64,000 nt of DNA from Paracoccus marinaquae (GCF_018860165.1 NZ_JAHKNG010000011.1:45732-109731); one strand, 5' to 3'; shown: positions 52,804-61,259, counted from the first letter of the stretch. A program made the numbers and translations. Notes: generated from the sequence alone by a model not told the origin.

Positions 52804-54402
52804 ATGACCGACAGTTCAGACACCCCCGATTCCGCCGAGAAGCCGGCCGAGGCCGACCGCATCGCCAAGGTGATGGCGCGCGCCGGCATCGCCAGCCGCC
52901 GCGAGGCCGAGCGGATGATCGTCGAGGGCCGGGTGACGGTGAATGGCACCCGGATCGACAGCCCGGCGCTGGACGTGCTGCCCACCGACCGCATCGTCGT
53001 CGATGGCAAGAAGCTGGATGAAAAGCAGGACACGCGGCTGTGGCTTTACTACAAGCCGATCGGCCTGGTGACCTCGGAAGCCGATGAGAAGGGCCGCCAG
53101 ACGGTGTTCGACGCCCTGCCGCGCGATCTGCCGCGGGTGATGACCGTCGGCCGGCTGGACCTCAATTCGGAAGGCCTGCTGCTGCTGACCAATGACGGCG
53201 AGTTGAAGCGGCGGCTGGAACTGCCGGCGACCGGCTGGCTGCGGCGCTATCGGGTGCGGGTGAACGGCACGCCCAGTGACCTGACCTTCGCGCCGCTGCG
53301 CCGCGGGGCGACCATCGACGGCGAGGAATTCGCGCCGATGGAGATCAAGCTGGACAGCCAGCAGGGCGCCAATGCCTGGCTGACTGTCGGCATCCGCGAG
53401 GGCCGCAACCGCGAGATCCGCCGAGCCATGGCCCATGTCGGCCTGCAGGTGAACCGGCTGATCCGCATCGGCTATGGGCCGTTCAAGCTGACCGGGCTGG
53501 AAAAGAACGAGGTGGCCGAGGTCAAGCGCCGGGTGCTGCGCGACCAGTTGGGCGGGCTGCTGACCGGCGAGGCCGGCGAGAAAGAGCGTGAACTGCGCCC
53601 GCGCGGGGCCGAGGGGCCGCGTCGCCGCGATGACGACCGGGGCGAAGGGCGCCGTCCGTTCCGCAAGGCTGGCGAGGGGGAGGAACGCCCGTCGCGCCGC
53701 GACGGTCCGGCCCGCGAACCCCGCGCCGGTGCGGGCTCCGGCGGTTTTCGCAGTGGTCCGAAGGCAACAGGCGGACAGGCGCGGGCGGGCAAGCCCTGGT
53801 CCGAGGGCGATCGCCCGCGTGGTCCGCGTCCTGAAGGCGCGGAACAGGGTGACCGTCCGCGCCGCAGCTTTGGGGCCGGGCGCGGCAAGCCCGGGGATGG
53901 AAAGGCCGGCAAGCCCTGGTCCGAGGGCGACCGTCCGCGCGGCCCGCGTCCGGAACGCGCCGAACAGGGTGAGCGTCCGCGCCGCAGCTTTGGGACCGGA
54001 CGCGGCAAGCCCGGGGAGGGAAGGGCAGGCAAGCCCTGGTCCGAGGGTGATCGTCCGCGTGGTCCGCGCCCGGAACGCGCCGAGCAGGGCGACCGTCCGC
54101 GCCGCAGTTTTGCCGCCAAGCGCGAGGAGGGGCAGGAGGCGCGGGCCGGACGCCCGGCGGGCAAGCCCGGTGGCGGCAAGAGCTTCGGAAAGCCGGGGGC
54201 GCGCAGCGGCGGCGGAAAGCCCGGTTTCAAGGGGGCGGATTCGCGCGGTCAGGGCGCTAGGCGCGACGATTCCGGCGGATTTGCAGGCAAGCGGCGCGAG
54301 GGAGGGAAGCCGTTCGGCAAACCCGCCGGACGTCCCGGCGGCAGGCCGCAGGGAAAGCCGGGCGGTCGCCCGTCCGGTACGCCGCGCGGGCCGCAAAAGT
54401 GA
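52804..54402 (+). CDS. rluB: rRNA pseudouridine synthase (RluB type) with repeat-rich tail
   Basis: A 532-residue protein. An S4 RNA-binding domain (residues 17-70, IAKVMARAGIASRREAERMI) leads the catalytic domain, with Asp119 in VGRLDLNSEGLLLLTNDG as the nucleophile. The expected 23S rRNA target is U2605. From about residue 265 to the end the chain is disordered, rich in G, R, K and P. It includes three 40-residue repeats (residues 330-440). RluB of E. coli is about 290 residues, so the tail is an addition of about 270. Confidence 0.93.
   Translation: MTDSSDTPDSAEKPAEADRIAKVMARAGIASRREAERMIVEGRVTVNGTRIDSPALDVLPTDRIVVDGKKLDEKQDTRLWLYYKPIGLVTSEADEKGRQTVFDALPRDLPRVMTVGRLDLNSEGLLLLTNDGELKRRLELPATGWLRRYRVRVNGTPSDLTFAPLRRGATIDGEEFAPMEIKLDSQQGANAWLTVGIREGRNREIRRAMAHVGLQVNRLIRIGYGPFKLTGLEKNEVAEVKRRVLRDQLGGLLTGEAGEKERELRPRGAEGPRRRDDDRGEGRRPFRKAGEGEERPSRRDGPAREPRAGAGSGGFRSGPKATGGQARAGKPWSEGDRPRGPRPEGAEQGDRPRRSFGAGRGKPGDGKAGKPWSEGDRPRGPRPERAEQGERPRRSFGTGRGKPGEGRAGKPWSEGDRPRGPRPERAEQGDRPRRSFAAKREEGQEARAGRPAGKPGGGKSFGKPGARSGGGKPGFKGADSRGQGARRDDSGGFAGKRREGGKPFGKPAGRPGGRPQGKPGGRPSGTPRGPQK
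53791..54120 (+). repeat. Three 120-bp tandem repeats inside the rluB tail
   Basis: Units start at 53791, 53911 and 54031, each AAGCCCTGGTCCGAGGG at the start, encoding KPWSEGDRPRGPRPE and RPRRSFG-GRGKPG blocks. Period 120 bp (40 residues); the third copy diverges after RPRRSF. Differences between copies are mostly silent or conservative, so the repeat is recent but read in frame. Confidence 0.9.
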
Positions 54403-54404
54403 TG

Positions 54405-54429
54405 AAAGGGCGCGTCAAGCGCCCTTTTT
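54405..54429. terminator. Shared terminator between rluB and hemP
   Basis: AAAGGGCGC (54405-54413) pairs with GCGCCCTTT (54419-54427), followed by TT. The T run also forms part of the hemP stop. The element is nearly symmetric and can end both converging transcripts. Confidence 0.85.
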
Positions 54430-54605
54430 CATTTCGTCAGGATCAGTTTTCCCGCCCGGGTGATGCGCAGCTGATAGACCTGATCGTCCAGCAGGATCAT
54501 CGCCTGATTGCCGCCGCGCGTCAGCTCCGTGGCATCATGCTGCGGAATCCGCGCCAAGATGCTGGTCGCGGGGCGCGTGAATTCGGAGGGGCGGGTCGCG
54601 GTCAT
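54429..54605 (-). CDS. hemP: Hemin uptake protein HemP
   Basis: A 58-residue protein ending VYQLRITRAGKLILTK, the HemP signature, with NQAMILLDDQ before it. HemP proteins are small cytoplasmic factors induced by iron limitation; in some bacteria they activate heme-receptor expression. The ATG at 54605 follows the GCC-rich leader. An inverted repeat, 41 bp upstream, may be its iron-responsive operator. No heme receptor or hmu genes are in the window. Confidence 0.82.
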   Translation of the reverse strand: MTATRPSEFTRPATSILARIPQHDATELTRGGNQAMILLDDQVYQLRITRAGKLILTK

Positions 54606-54645
54606 GTAAGGCCTCTTGGGATTTCTGTTCGCTCTGCCGTAATGC

Positions 54646-54669
54646 TGACAAGTTTCCTCGGAAAAGTCA
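54646..54669 (-). promoter_or_regulatory. Inverted repeat upstream of hemP
   Basis: TGAC (54646-54649) and GTCA (54666-54669) flank TTTCC-TC-GGAAA (54653-54664). The element overlaps a TTGACT-like -35 on the leftward strand. The TGAC/GTCA ends recall iron-responsive boxes of alphaproteobacteria but the fit to a named consensus is not exact. Confidence 0.45.
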
Positions 54670-54737
54670 AAGTAAAAGAGTCGGATATTATGCGGGTGAT
54701 GCAATTGGGCACGGCACGCCGGAAAATGCGGGTCGGA

Positions 54738-55667
54738 TCACCGGGCTGACAGGCATTCGAGCAGGGTTCGGGCGATCGTCCGGATCAGGTCTTCGTAGAG
54801 GCCCGGCCCGACCGCAAGTGCGGTGCCGGACGGGTCCAGCGGCTTGCCCAGACTCACGTCGCTGCCGTCAATGGCGGTCCTGATCAGCTTGGAATTCTGG
54901 GCCTGCTCGGGAAAGGCGCAGGCCGCACCTGATTGCGCGATTCGTGACCGAACCTCGGTCAGGCGTGCCGCCGAGGGGCCGGCGGCATCGCCCAGCGATA
55001 CCGCGATCGCGGGCGGCAACTCATAGTGATCGGTGAAATACCCGTAGGCATCGTGGAGGACGACGAAGCTCTGGCCGCGGACGGGGGCCAGTTCCCGCGC
55101 GATCTCGGCGTCCATCCGGGCCAGGGCCCCGGCCGCCGCCTCGGCGTTGGCGGAATAGGTGCCGGCATTGCCGGGGTCGAGTTCGGACAGCCGGGCTGCG
55201 ATGGCGGCAAGCCATGGCCCGGCATTGGCCGGGTTCAGCCAGGCATGCGGGTCGGTGCCCGCGTGGTCATGGCCGTCATGATCGTCGCCCGCGTCATCCT
55301 GCGGATGATTCTGGTCGTCCGCCGCTTCATCGGGGTCGTAGCCGCGCAACCGGGTGCCCGTGACATGCAGCAGTTCCAGATCAGCGCCCCCACCGGCGCT
55401 TGCGGCCTTCGACAGCCACGGGGTCAGTTCCGGGCCGAACCAGACCAGAAGATCGGCCGATTGCAGTGCCGCGGCATCCGACGGGCGCATCTGGTAGTGA
55501 TGGGCGCTGCTTCCGGCGGGCAGCAGGATTTCGGGCCGGGCAAGATCGCCCGACACAAGCGCGACCAGCGAGGCCGCGACCGGCGTATCGGCCAGCACCT
55601 GCGGCGGCGCGGCCCCGGCGGCGGACGTCGTGGCGAGAAGTGCGGTCGCGGCGAACAATTGGCGCAT
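54738..55667 (-). CDS. znuA: Zinc ABC transporter substrate-binding protein
   Basis: A 309-residue ZnuA with a signal peptide ending SAAGAA. HHYQMRPSDA holds the first zinc histidine, an acidic His-rich loop (HDGHDHAGTDPHAW) collects zinc, and LHDAYGYF carries another ligand histidine. The protein captures Zn2+ in the periplasm for ZnuBC. It is divergent from zur across two Zur boxes. The start at 55667 fits the signal peptide. Confidence 0.94.
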   Translation of the reverse strand: MRQLFAATALLATTSAAGAAPPQVLADTPVAASLVALVSGDLARPEILLPAGSSAHHYQMRPSDAAALQSADLLVWFGPELTPWLSKAASAGGGADLELLHVTGTRLRGYDPDEAADDQNHPQDDAGDDHDGHDHAGTDPHAWLNPANAGPWLAAIAARLSELDPGNAGTYSANAEAAAGALARMDAEIARELAPVRGQSFVVLHDAYGYFTDHYELPPAIAVSLGDAAGPSAARLTEVRSRIAQSGAACAFPEQAQNSKLIRTAIDGSDVSLGKPLDPSGTALAVGPGLYEDLIRTIARTLLECLSAR

Positions 55668-55708
55668 GGTGGTCTTTCCGGTTCGTGTTGCGGCCGCGTC
55701 CTTCTCTA

Positions 55709-55723
55709 TGTTATATGATAACA
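55709..55723. promoter_or_regulatory. Zur box 1
   Basis: TGTTAT-ATG-ATAACA is a perfect palindrome with the core of the Zur consensus (GAAATGTTATANTATAACATTTC in E. coli). It lies in the divergent znuA/zur promoter region, 42 bp from the znuA ATG and 32 bp from the zur start. Confidence 0.82.
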
Positions 55724-55735
55724 AGTCAACTGATA

Positions 55736-55750
55736 TGTTATAGAGTTACA
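55736..55750. promoter_or_regulatory. Zur box 2 (weaker)
   Basis: TGTTAT-AGA-GTTACA: the left half is perfect, the right half matches ATAACA at 4 of 6. It lies 27 bp from box 1 and just before the zur start codon, suggesting autoregulation. Confidence 0.6.
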
Positions 55751-55754
55751 TGAA

Positions 55755-56255
55755 TTGAACCACGACCCTTCCTCAACCATCGCGGCCTTCACGCCGCATG
55801 ATCACCATGCCTGCCAGTCCCAGGCGCTGGATGCCGCCGAGGAACTGGTGGCGGCTCAGGGTGCGCGACTGACGCCGGTGCGACGGCGCACGCTGGAAAT
55901 CCTGCTTGAGGCGCATCGCGCCATGGGGGCCTATGAGGTGCTGGACCGGCTGGCCGACGAAGGTTTCGGGCGGCAGCCCCCGGTAGCCTATCGGGCGCTG
56001 GAATTCCTGGTCCAGCACGGGCTGGCGCATCGCCTGCAGCGTCTGAACGCCTTTGCGGCCTGCCTGCATCCGGACCGGGACCATGTGCCGGCTTTCCTGA
56101 TCTGCCGGTCCTGCGACAAGCTGGCCGAACTGTCGGCGGAATCGGTGCGCGACCTGCTGTCGGGGATCGCCCGCGATCAGGGTTTTGCCGTCGAGCGGGC
56201 AACGATCGAGGCGGTCGGGCTTTGCGCGGCCTGCGCGGAGAAGGGGGCGGCATGA
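55755..56255 (+). CDS. zur: Zinc uptake regulator Zur (Fur family)
   Basis: A 166-residue Fur-family repressor. The recognition region is RLTPVRRRTLEILLEAHRAMGAYEVLDRL; zinc ligands include HPDRDH and the C-x2-C motifs CRSCD and CAAC near the C terminus. The start is TTG at 55755: no ATG or GTG lies in frame between the upstream stop at 55731 and the domain start. A low-efficiency start suits a repressor. It overlaps znuC by ATGA (56252-56255). Confidence 0.9.
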   Translation: MNHDPSSTIAAFTPHDHHACQSQALDAAEELVAAQGARLTPVRRRTLEILLEAHRAMGAYEVLDRLADEGFGRQPPVAYRALEFLVQHGLAHRLQRLNAFAACLHPDRDHVPAFLICRSCDKLAELSAESVRDLLSGIARDQGFAVERATIEAVGLCAACAEKGAA

Positions 56256-57019
56256 CGGCGCTGATCGAGGCGCGCGGCCTGACCATTCATCGCCCCGGCA
56301 GCACCGAGACGGTGCTGCGCGAGGTCGATTTCCGCATCGAACCGGGCGAGGTCGTGACCGTGGTCGGCCCCAATGGCTCGGGCAAGTCCTCGCTGGTCCG
56401 GGCCTTGCTGGGCCATATGCCGCTGGCGGACGGACAGGTGCTGCGCCGACCCGGCCTCAGGATCGGCTATGTGCCGCAGCGCGTGCAGGTGGATACGGCG
56501 ATGCCGATGACCGTGCGGCGGTTTCTGTCGCTGCCGCGGAGGATCGGTGACGCCGAAGCGACGGCGGTTCTGGCCCGCACCGGCGTCCCGGGGCTGGAGG
56601 GGCGGCAGCTGACCCAGTTGTCGGGGGGGCAGTTCCAGCGTGTGCTGCTGGCCCGGGCGCTGCTGCATGACCCGAATCTGCTGGTTCTGGACGAACCGAC
56701 CCAGGGGCTGGACCAGCCCGGCATCGTCGCCTTCTACCAATTGATCGAGGATGTCCGGCGCGAAACCGGCGCCGCCGTGCTGATGGTCAGCCACGACTTG
56801 ATGGTGGTGATGCGCGCCTCGGACCGGGTCGTCTGCCTGAACGGACATGTCTGCTGCGAGGGCAGCCCCGAACATGTCAGCGAGGCCCCGGCCTATCGCG
56901 CGCTGTTCGGCACCGAGGCGCAGGGCACGCTGGCGCTGTATCGCCATCATCACGATCACGACCATGACCACGGCTGCACCCCGCATCCGCATGGAGCGGA
57001 TCACGGTCATCACGCCTGA
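56252..57019 (+). CDS. znuC: Zinc ABC transporter ATP-binding protein
   Basis: A 255-residue ATPase. Walker A is GPNGSGKSS (residues 39-47), signature LSGGQFQRVLLARAL, Walker B LLVLDEPTQGLD. The C terminus is very His-rich (RHHHDHDHDHG then HPHGADHGHHA), a zinc-sensing or zinc-storing extension seen in some ZnuC. It powers ZnuB. Confidence 0.95.
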   Translation: MTALIEARGLTIHRPGSTETVLREVDFRIEPGEVVTVVGPNGSGKSSLVRALLGHMPLADGQVLRRPGLRIGYVPQRVQVDTAMPMTVRRFLSLPRRIGDAEATAVLARTGVPGLEGRQLTQLSGGQFQRVLLARALLHDPNLLVLDEPTQGLDQPGIVAFYQLIEDVRRETGAAVLMVSHDLMVVMRASDRVVCLNGHVCCEGSPEHVSEAPAYRALFGTEAQGTLALYRHHHDHDHDHGCTPHPHGADHGHHA

Positions 57020-57036
57020 GCGGCAGGACAGGGAAC

Positions 57037-57819
57037 ATGCTGGACGATTTCTTCATTCGCGCTCTGCTGGCAGGGCTGGGGCTGGCCGTGGTGGCCGGAC
57101 CGCTGGGCAGCTTCGTGGTCTGGCGCCGGATGGCCTATTTCGGCGATTCGACCGCCCATGCGGCAATTCTGGGGGTGGCGCTGAGCCTTGCCTTCGGCAT
57201 GTCGGTCTATGTCGGCACGCTTGCCGTCGCGCTGGCGGTGGCGGTGATGGTCTCGGCGCTGGCCGCGCGCGGGCAGGCGATGGATACGGTGCTGGGCGTG
57301 CTGGCCCATTCCGCCCTTGCCATCGGCCTCGTTGCGATCAGCTTCGTGCCCGCGGCCCGGGCCGATCTGAACAGCTATCTTTTTGGCGATATCCTGGCCG
57401 TCGGAGGCACCGATCTGGCCCTGATCTGGGGCGGGGGCGGGCTGATTCTGGCGCTGCTGGTCTGGCGCTGGCAGTCGCTGGTGACGGCCACGGTCAACGA
57501 AGAGCTGGCCATGGCGGCGGGGATCGACCCGAAGGTCGAGCGGCTGGTGCTGTCGCTGGCGCTGGCGGTCACCGTCGCGCTGGCGATTCGTGTCGTTGGC
57601 TCGCTGCTGATTTCGGCCATGCTGATCGTGCCCGCCGCCGCCGCGCGCGGGCTGGCATCGACGCCCGAGCGGATGGCCGCCGCCGCGGCGCTGATTGCTG
57701 CCGCCTCGGTTGCGGCGGGGCTTTGGGCAAGCCTGCAACTGGACAGCCCGGCCGGCCCCTCGATCGTCGCCGCCGCCGCGGTTTTCTTCGCCGCCGGGCA
57801 GATTTTTCGTCGCATTTAA
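57037..57819 (+). CDS. znuB: Zinc ABC transporter permease
   Basis: A 260-residue ABC-3 family permease with about eight membrane segments. VVWRRMAYFGDSTAHAAILGVAL is the family signature with the conserved acidic and histidine residues near the metal path; SLLISAMLIVPAAAARGLA is the second. It follows znuC after 17 bp, completing zur-znuCB. Confidence 0.95.
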   Translation: MLDDFFIRALLAGLGLAVVAGPLGSFVVWRRMAYFGDSTAHAAILGVALSLAFGMSVYVGTLAVALAVAVMVSALAARGQAMDTVLGVLAHSALAIGLVAISFVPAARADLNSYLFGDILAVGGTDLALIWGGGGLILALLVWRWQSLVTATVNEELAMAAGIDPKVERLVLSLALAVTVALAIRVVGSLLISAMLIVPAAAARGLASTPERMAAAAALIAAASVAAGLWASLQLDSPAGPSIVAAAAVFFAAGQIFRRI

Positions 57820-58016
57820 TTCAGCTTTGTCGCACACTTGTGTCGCGATCGTCGCAGTCGGAACCCGTTTGCCGCGGATCTGTTGGCCAATATGCAACAG
57901 TGCGGGCAAGCCCTGGGGGAAATTAATTTAATGCTGCTTTTCAACCGTTCGGGATTGTGTAACTGTCGCATCGATGTTGCCGGAGACGGCAGCCTTCAAC
58001 GAAACGGAGCATGATC

Positions 58017-58220
58017 ATGACCAAATTCGCTACCTTCGCTGCCGTCCTCGGCCTGACCGCTTCGTCGGCTCTGGCTGGCGGCTATGTTGCCCCCGTCGTC
58101 GACGTCGAGCCGATCGTCGTCGAAGAAGAGCCCGCGTCGTCGAACGCTGGTATCGTCATTCCCGCCCTGCTGCTGCTGGGCGTGATCGCCGCCGTCGCTT
58201 CGGACGACGACGACAGCTGA
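58017..58220 (+). CDS. Small exported protein with C-terminal membrane helix
   Basis: A 67-residue protein: signal peptide (TKFATFAAVLGLTASSALAGG), an acidic linker (VEPIVVEEEPASS), a hydrophobic segment (GIVIPALLLLGVIAAVA), and an acidic end (SDDDDS). ATG 58011 is also in frame. Short proteins of this shape are common in Rhodobacterales and are sometimes misnamed ferrochelatase. Its helix-plus-acid end recalls YjbE/GfcA, and it faces a yjbH-yjbF pair; the link is inferred. Confidence 0.7.
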   Translation: MTKFATFAAVLGLTASSALAGGYVAPVVDVEPIVVEEEPASSNAGIVIPALLLLGVIAAVASDDDDS

Positions 58221-58257
58221 TTTCGGAACGGATCGGCTCCAATCCGATCTGTTTCAC

Positions 58258-58285
58258 AAGGGCCGGCCTTCGGGCCGGCCCTTTT
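58258..58285 (+). terminator. Rho-independent terminator of the small exported protein gene
   Basis: AAGGGCCGGCC (58258-58268), UUCG tetraloop, GGCCGGCCCTT (58273-58283), then TT. A perfect 11-bp stem. Confidence 0.93.
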
Positions 58286-58326
58286 CCTTTGCGCGCCTGC
58301 CGGCGTGGGACCGGGGCGCCCGCCAC

Positions 58327-58357
58327 GAAAAAAAAGCCGGCCCAAACGGGGCCGGCT
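58327..58357 (-). terminator. Rho-independent terminator of the yjbH-yjbF pair
   Basis: On the leftward strand AGCCGGCCC (58357-58349) pairs with GGGCCGGCT (58343-58335), followed by a run of U residues down to 58328. It lies 38 bp past the yjbF stop. Confidence 0.92.
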
Positions 58358-58395
58358 GCGAAGTTTCGATGACGAGAACCGGACGGGCTTGCCGT

Positions 58396-59049
58396 TCAGG
58401 GCCGCAAGGTCTGGATGGTGACATAGCCGAGCGCGGGGCCGATCCATTGCCGCGACACCGGCACCTGGCCACCCTGAACCAGATAGCTGTTCTGGAAGCT
58501 GGCGCCATGCCCCTCGCAATCCTCGACCATGACCCCGGGCTTCGGACCCGCGCCCACGGTGCAGGCGAATTGCAGCGGCCGCTCGAGGCCATCGCCGGTA
58601 TAGTAATACATGGTGCGCTGGCCGCTGCCGGCCCGCCCGGCGCGGATCAGCGGCTCGGTCTGCGCGACGGCCACCGACAGGTCCTGGCCCAGCCCGCGGG
58701 TCCCGACCAGCAGGCCGTTGCGCAGGATCAGCGCGTCCTCGGCGGGGGTCATGTAGGTGCGCATGTCGCCGTTCTGCCCGGCCATGGCCATGATCGGGTT
58801 CTGGTTCAGCAACTCGAAGCTTGCCCGGATCAGCGGCCCCGGATTGACCCGCAGGGCTTCCGCTGCCGCCTCCTCGGGCGATTTCGGCTGGGCCGCGGGT
58901 GCGCCCGGCGCGGTTTTCGCCGCCGCCGCCTCGACGGCCGTCCGGGCGAGGACGTCCCAGGGCGAGCCGCCGGTCTCGGTGTCGCTTCCACAGGCGGCCA
59001 GCAGCGGCAGCAGCGCTGCCGCCAGGATCCGGTTGCGTGTCGTCGTCAT
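58396..59049 (-). CDS. yjbF: YjbF/GfcB family lipoprotein
   Basis: A 217-residue lipoprotein with lipobox LLAAC at about residues 16-20. The mature domain has LLRNGLLVGTRGLGQDL and a closing YLVQGGQVPVSRQWIGPALGYVTIQ, the pattern of YjbF/GfcB outer-membrane polysaccharide-export lipoproteins. It overlaps yjbH by ATGA (59046-59049). Confidence 0.87.
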   Translation of the reverse strand: MTTTRNRILAAALLPLLAACGSDTETGGSPWDVLARTAVEAAAAKTAPGAPAAQPKSPEEAAAEALRVNPGPLIRASFELLNQNPIMAMAGQNGDMRTYMTPAEDALILRNGLLVGTRGLGQDLSVAVAQTEPLIRAGRAGSGQRTMYYYTGDGLERPLQFACTVGAGPKPGVMVEDCEGHGASFQNSYLVQGGQVPVSRQWIGPALGYVTIQTLRP

Positions 59050-61259
59050 CGCCAGAACCTTCCCCAGCCTTGATACAGTTCGACCTCATGGCTGTCGCGC
59101 AGCGTGTCATAGAGGCGTCCCGAGACATCCACCCGCGCGCCGCCATCGCGTGACAGCGACCGGATGGTGGTGGTGGCGCGGTTGCGCGACGGCTTGCCGG
59201 TCGCCCAGGACAGCGGCAGGGACAGCATGATGCCCTTGTCATACGAGCCCTCGCCGAATTCCTCGGCGCTGAGATCGGTCTTGGTGACATAGGCCCCGAC
59301 GCGCCAGCCATTGGCGAATTCGCGCGCCAGGGTCACGGTCGCGCCCTTGTCGCCGGCCAGGTACTGGCCGATGTCGAGCTCGGCCGAATAGCCCTGGGCG
59401 AACTGGTAATAGGCCGAGACGAAGGCGGTGGTGGCCTCGTAGTCGCGGAACGAGAACAGCGAGTCGAAATCGCGCTTGCGGACCCGGTTGACCTCGACCC
59501 CGAGGGCCAGCGGCGAACTGGTCGGCCACCACATGACCTCGGCCGAGATGCCGCCATAGGCCCGTTCCAGAAGCCCGGCGGTGACCCGGGTATAGACGTT
59601 CTCGGTGGGCTTGGCATACCAGGCCAGCGTCAGCTCAGGAATGGTCGGGCTGGAATTGCCGGTATACATCCGCGTGTCCGAACGGACGCGCGGCACCCCC
59701 TCGGGGGTCGTCTCCAGCGAGGGATCGGATTCGTATTCTTCCGGCGTATAGTGATCGCCGCGTTCTCCGCCGTTCAGTTCGGGCGGGATGCCGGGTCCGC
59801 GCTGGTCGATATTGCCGAAGAAGCCCTGCCGCACCCGGCCGGTCAGGACCAGACCCGGAACCAGTTCCCAGATGCCGCTCAGCTCGGCGCCGACCTCATA
59901 GCGCAGCGGATCGTCGGGGTCGAACAGGCCAAGGTCCAGATAGGGGCCAAGCCGCCAGCTGAAGTCGGGATAGAGCTCATCCGAATAGACCAGCCCCTGG
60001 GGGCGGGGGGCGGCATCGCTGATCTGCGCGACTGCGGCGATTTCACCGGCCGGGCTGTTCTCCAGCCGTTCGACATCGGACCGGCGCAGGGTCACCGACG
60101 AGGTCGGGACGCCGTCGGGCGTCGAGGTGATGACCAAGGTGTCTACCGAAGGCGGCAGCGCGCGGGTCATCAGCCGGGCGGTGCGGCCGATCGCCTCGGC
60201 CTGCTGGATATAGCGCTGGTTCTCGATCCGGGCTTCGGCCCGGTTCGCGGTCAGGACCATGCCCTCAAGCACGATGCCCTCTTCCATCAGGGCATCGCCA
60301 AGCGCCGCCTGGATGGCCGGCTGCGCCGTCGGATCCGCCGCCCACTGGCCCGACCAGCCCTCGGGGTCGGAGGTGCGGCTCGGGCGCGGCCGCACCGGGG
60401 CCGGCGCCTTCTCGAGCCCGGACGGATAGGGCGCGGTGCGCGGGTTCAGCGCGAAGGAGAACTGCGCCCCGATCGTCTCGCCGCCGATGGTATAGAGGCC
60501 GACCTGATAGCTGCGGCCAAAGCTGTAATAGGCACCCAGATTCAGGTTGCTGCCGGGTTCGTCTTCACCCTGCTGGATCTCCCACACGGTGTCGCCATTG
60601 GTATAGCTGGCCCGGTAATTGTTATAGGAATATTCGGCCACCAGGCTCAGCCGGTCATTGACCTGCCAGTTGAGCGAGGCGAAGGGCTTGGGGGTGCCCG
60701 AGAACCAGTCCTCGACCTTCGGCGTCCCGCCCTCGTCGCGGATGTCGATGCTGCGCGGCTGACCGGCCAGCGCCCCCCAGCCAAGACCGACCGAGGCGCG
60801 CAGCTGCGGCGTGATGTCCTTCGTTGCAACCAGATACTCGCCCGAATGGACGCCGGTGCCGAGGAAATCCATCAGCCCCACCGCGACCGCCGGACGCCAG
60901 CCCTGCTGTTCCAGCAGCAGCAGCCGCAGGTCCAGCGACCGGTCCCAGATATGGCCGAGGTCGTTGTGGTCGTTGATGCCATCGATCCGCGAATAGCGCA
61001 GGGCGGTGGTCAGGCGCGGCATGGCCTGGAAGGTCACGTTGTTGCGCAGCGCGTAATCGGAATAGGAGACCGTTCCTCCCAGAGTGCCGTCGGGCAGCAT
61101 CTCGGCGGTCGGGGTGTCGATCCCTCCGGGCATGCCGAAGGAGGACATGTTGCGGGCGATCAGCGGCTCTGCCACCGCGGTCGAGGAGACTGAGCCCAAC
61201 ACCATGGCCGCCGGCAGCGTCGTGGCCATCAGGCGGCGGATGATAAGGGATCGGCGCAT
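59046..61259 (-). CDS. yjbH: YjbH/GfcD-like outer-membrane beta-barrel protein
   Basis: A 737-residue exported protein with a signal peptide ending STAVAEP. The N-terminal part opens RNMSSFGMPGGIDTPTAEMLPDGTL as in YjbH; the C-terminal half is full of alternating aromatic and small residues typical of a beta-barrel. YjbH/GfcD are thought to form the outer-membrane channel for exopolysaccharide or capsule. It comes before yjbF here. The E. coli yjbEFGH unit also has YjbG, not seen. Confidence 0.85.
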   Translation of the reverse strand: MRRSLIIRRLMATTLPAAMVLGSVSSTAVAEPLIARNMSSFGMPGGIDTPTAEMLPDGTLGGTVSYSDYALRNNVTFQAMPRLTTALRYSRIDGINDHNDLGHIWDRSLDLRLLLLEQQGWRPAVAVGLMDFLGTGVHSGEYLVATKDITPQLRASVGLGWGALAGQPRSIDIRDEGGTPKVEDWFSGTPKPFASLNWQVNDRLSLVAEYSYNNYRASYTNGDTVWEIQQGEDEPGSNLNLGAYYSFGRSYQVGLYTIGGETIGAQFSFALNPRTAPYPSGLEKAPAPVRPRPSRTSDPEGWSGQWAADPTAQPAIQAALGDALMEEGIVLEGMVLTANRAEARIENQRYIQQAEAIGRTARLMTRALPPSVDTLVITSTPDGVPTSSVTLRRSDVERLENSPAGEIAAVAQISDAAPRPQGLVYSDELYPDFSWRLGPYLDLGLFDPDDPLRYEVGAELSGIWELVPGLVLTGRVRQGFFGNIDQRGPGIPPELNGGERGDHYTPEEYESDPSLETTPEGVPRVRSDTRMYTGNSSPTIPELTLAWYAKPTENVYTRVTAGLLERAYGGISAEVMWWPTSSPLALGVEVNRVRKRDFDSLFSFRDYEATTAFVSAYYQFAQGYSAELDIGQYLAGDKGATVTLAREFANGWRVGAYVTKTDLSAEEFGEGSYDKGIMLSLPLSWATGKPSRNRATTTIRSLSRDGGARVDVSGRLYDTLRDSHEVELYQGWGRFWR

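Noticed and set aside
53791..54120. CRISPR-like or minisatellite repeat
   Set aside because: The units are contiguous at exactly 120 bp, with no spacers, and read in frame as part of RluB.
54399..54749. 116-codon plus-strand frame over hemP
   Set aside because: It is antisense to hemP, which matches a known family and has its own operator-like element.
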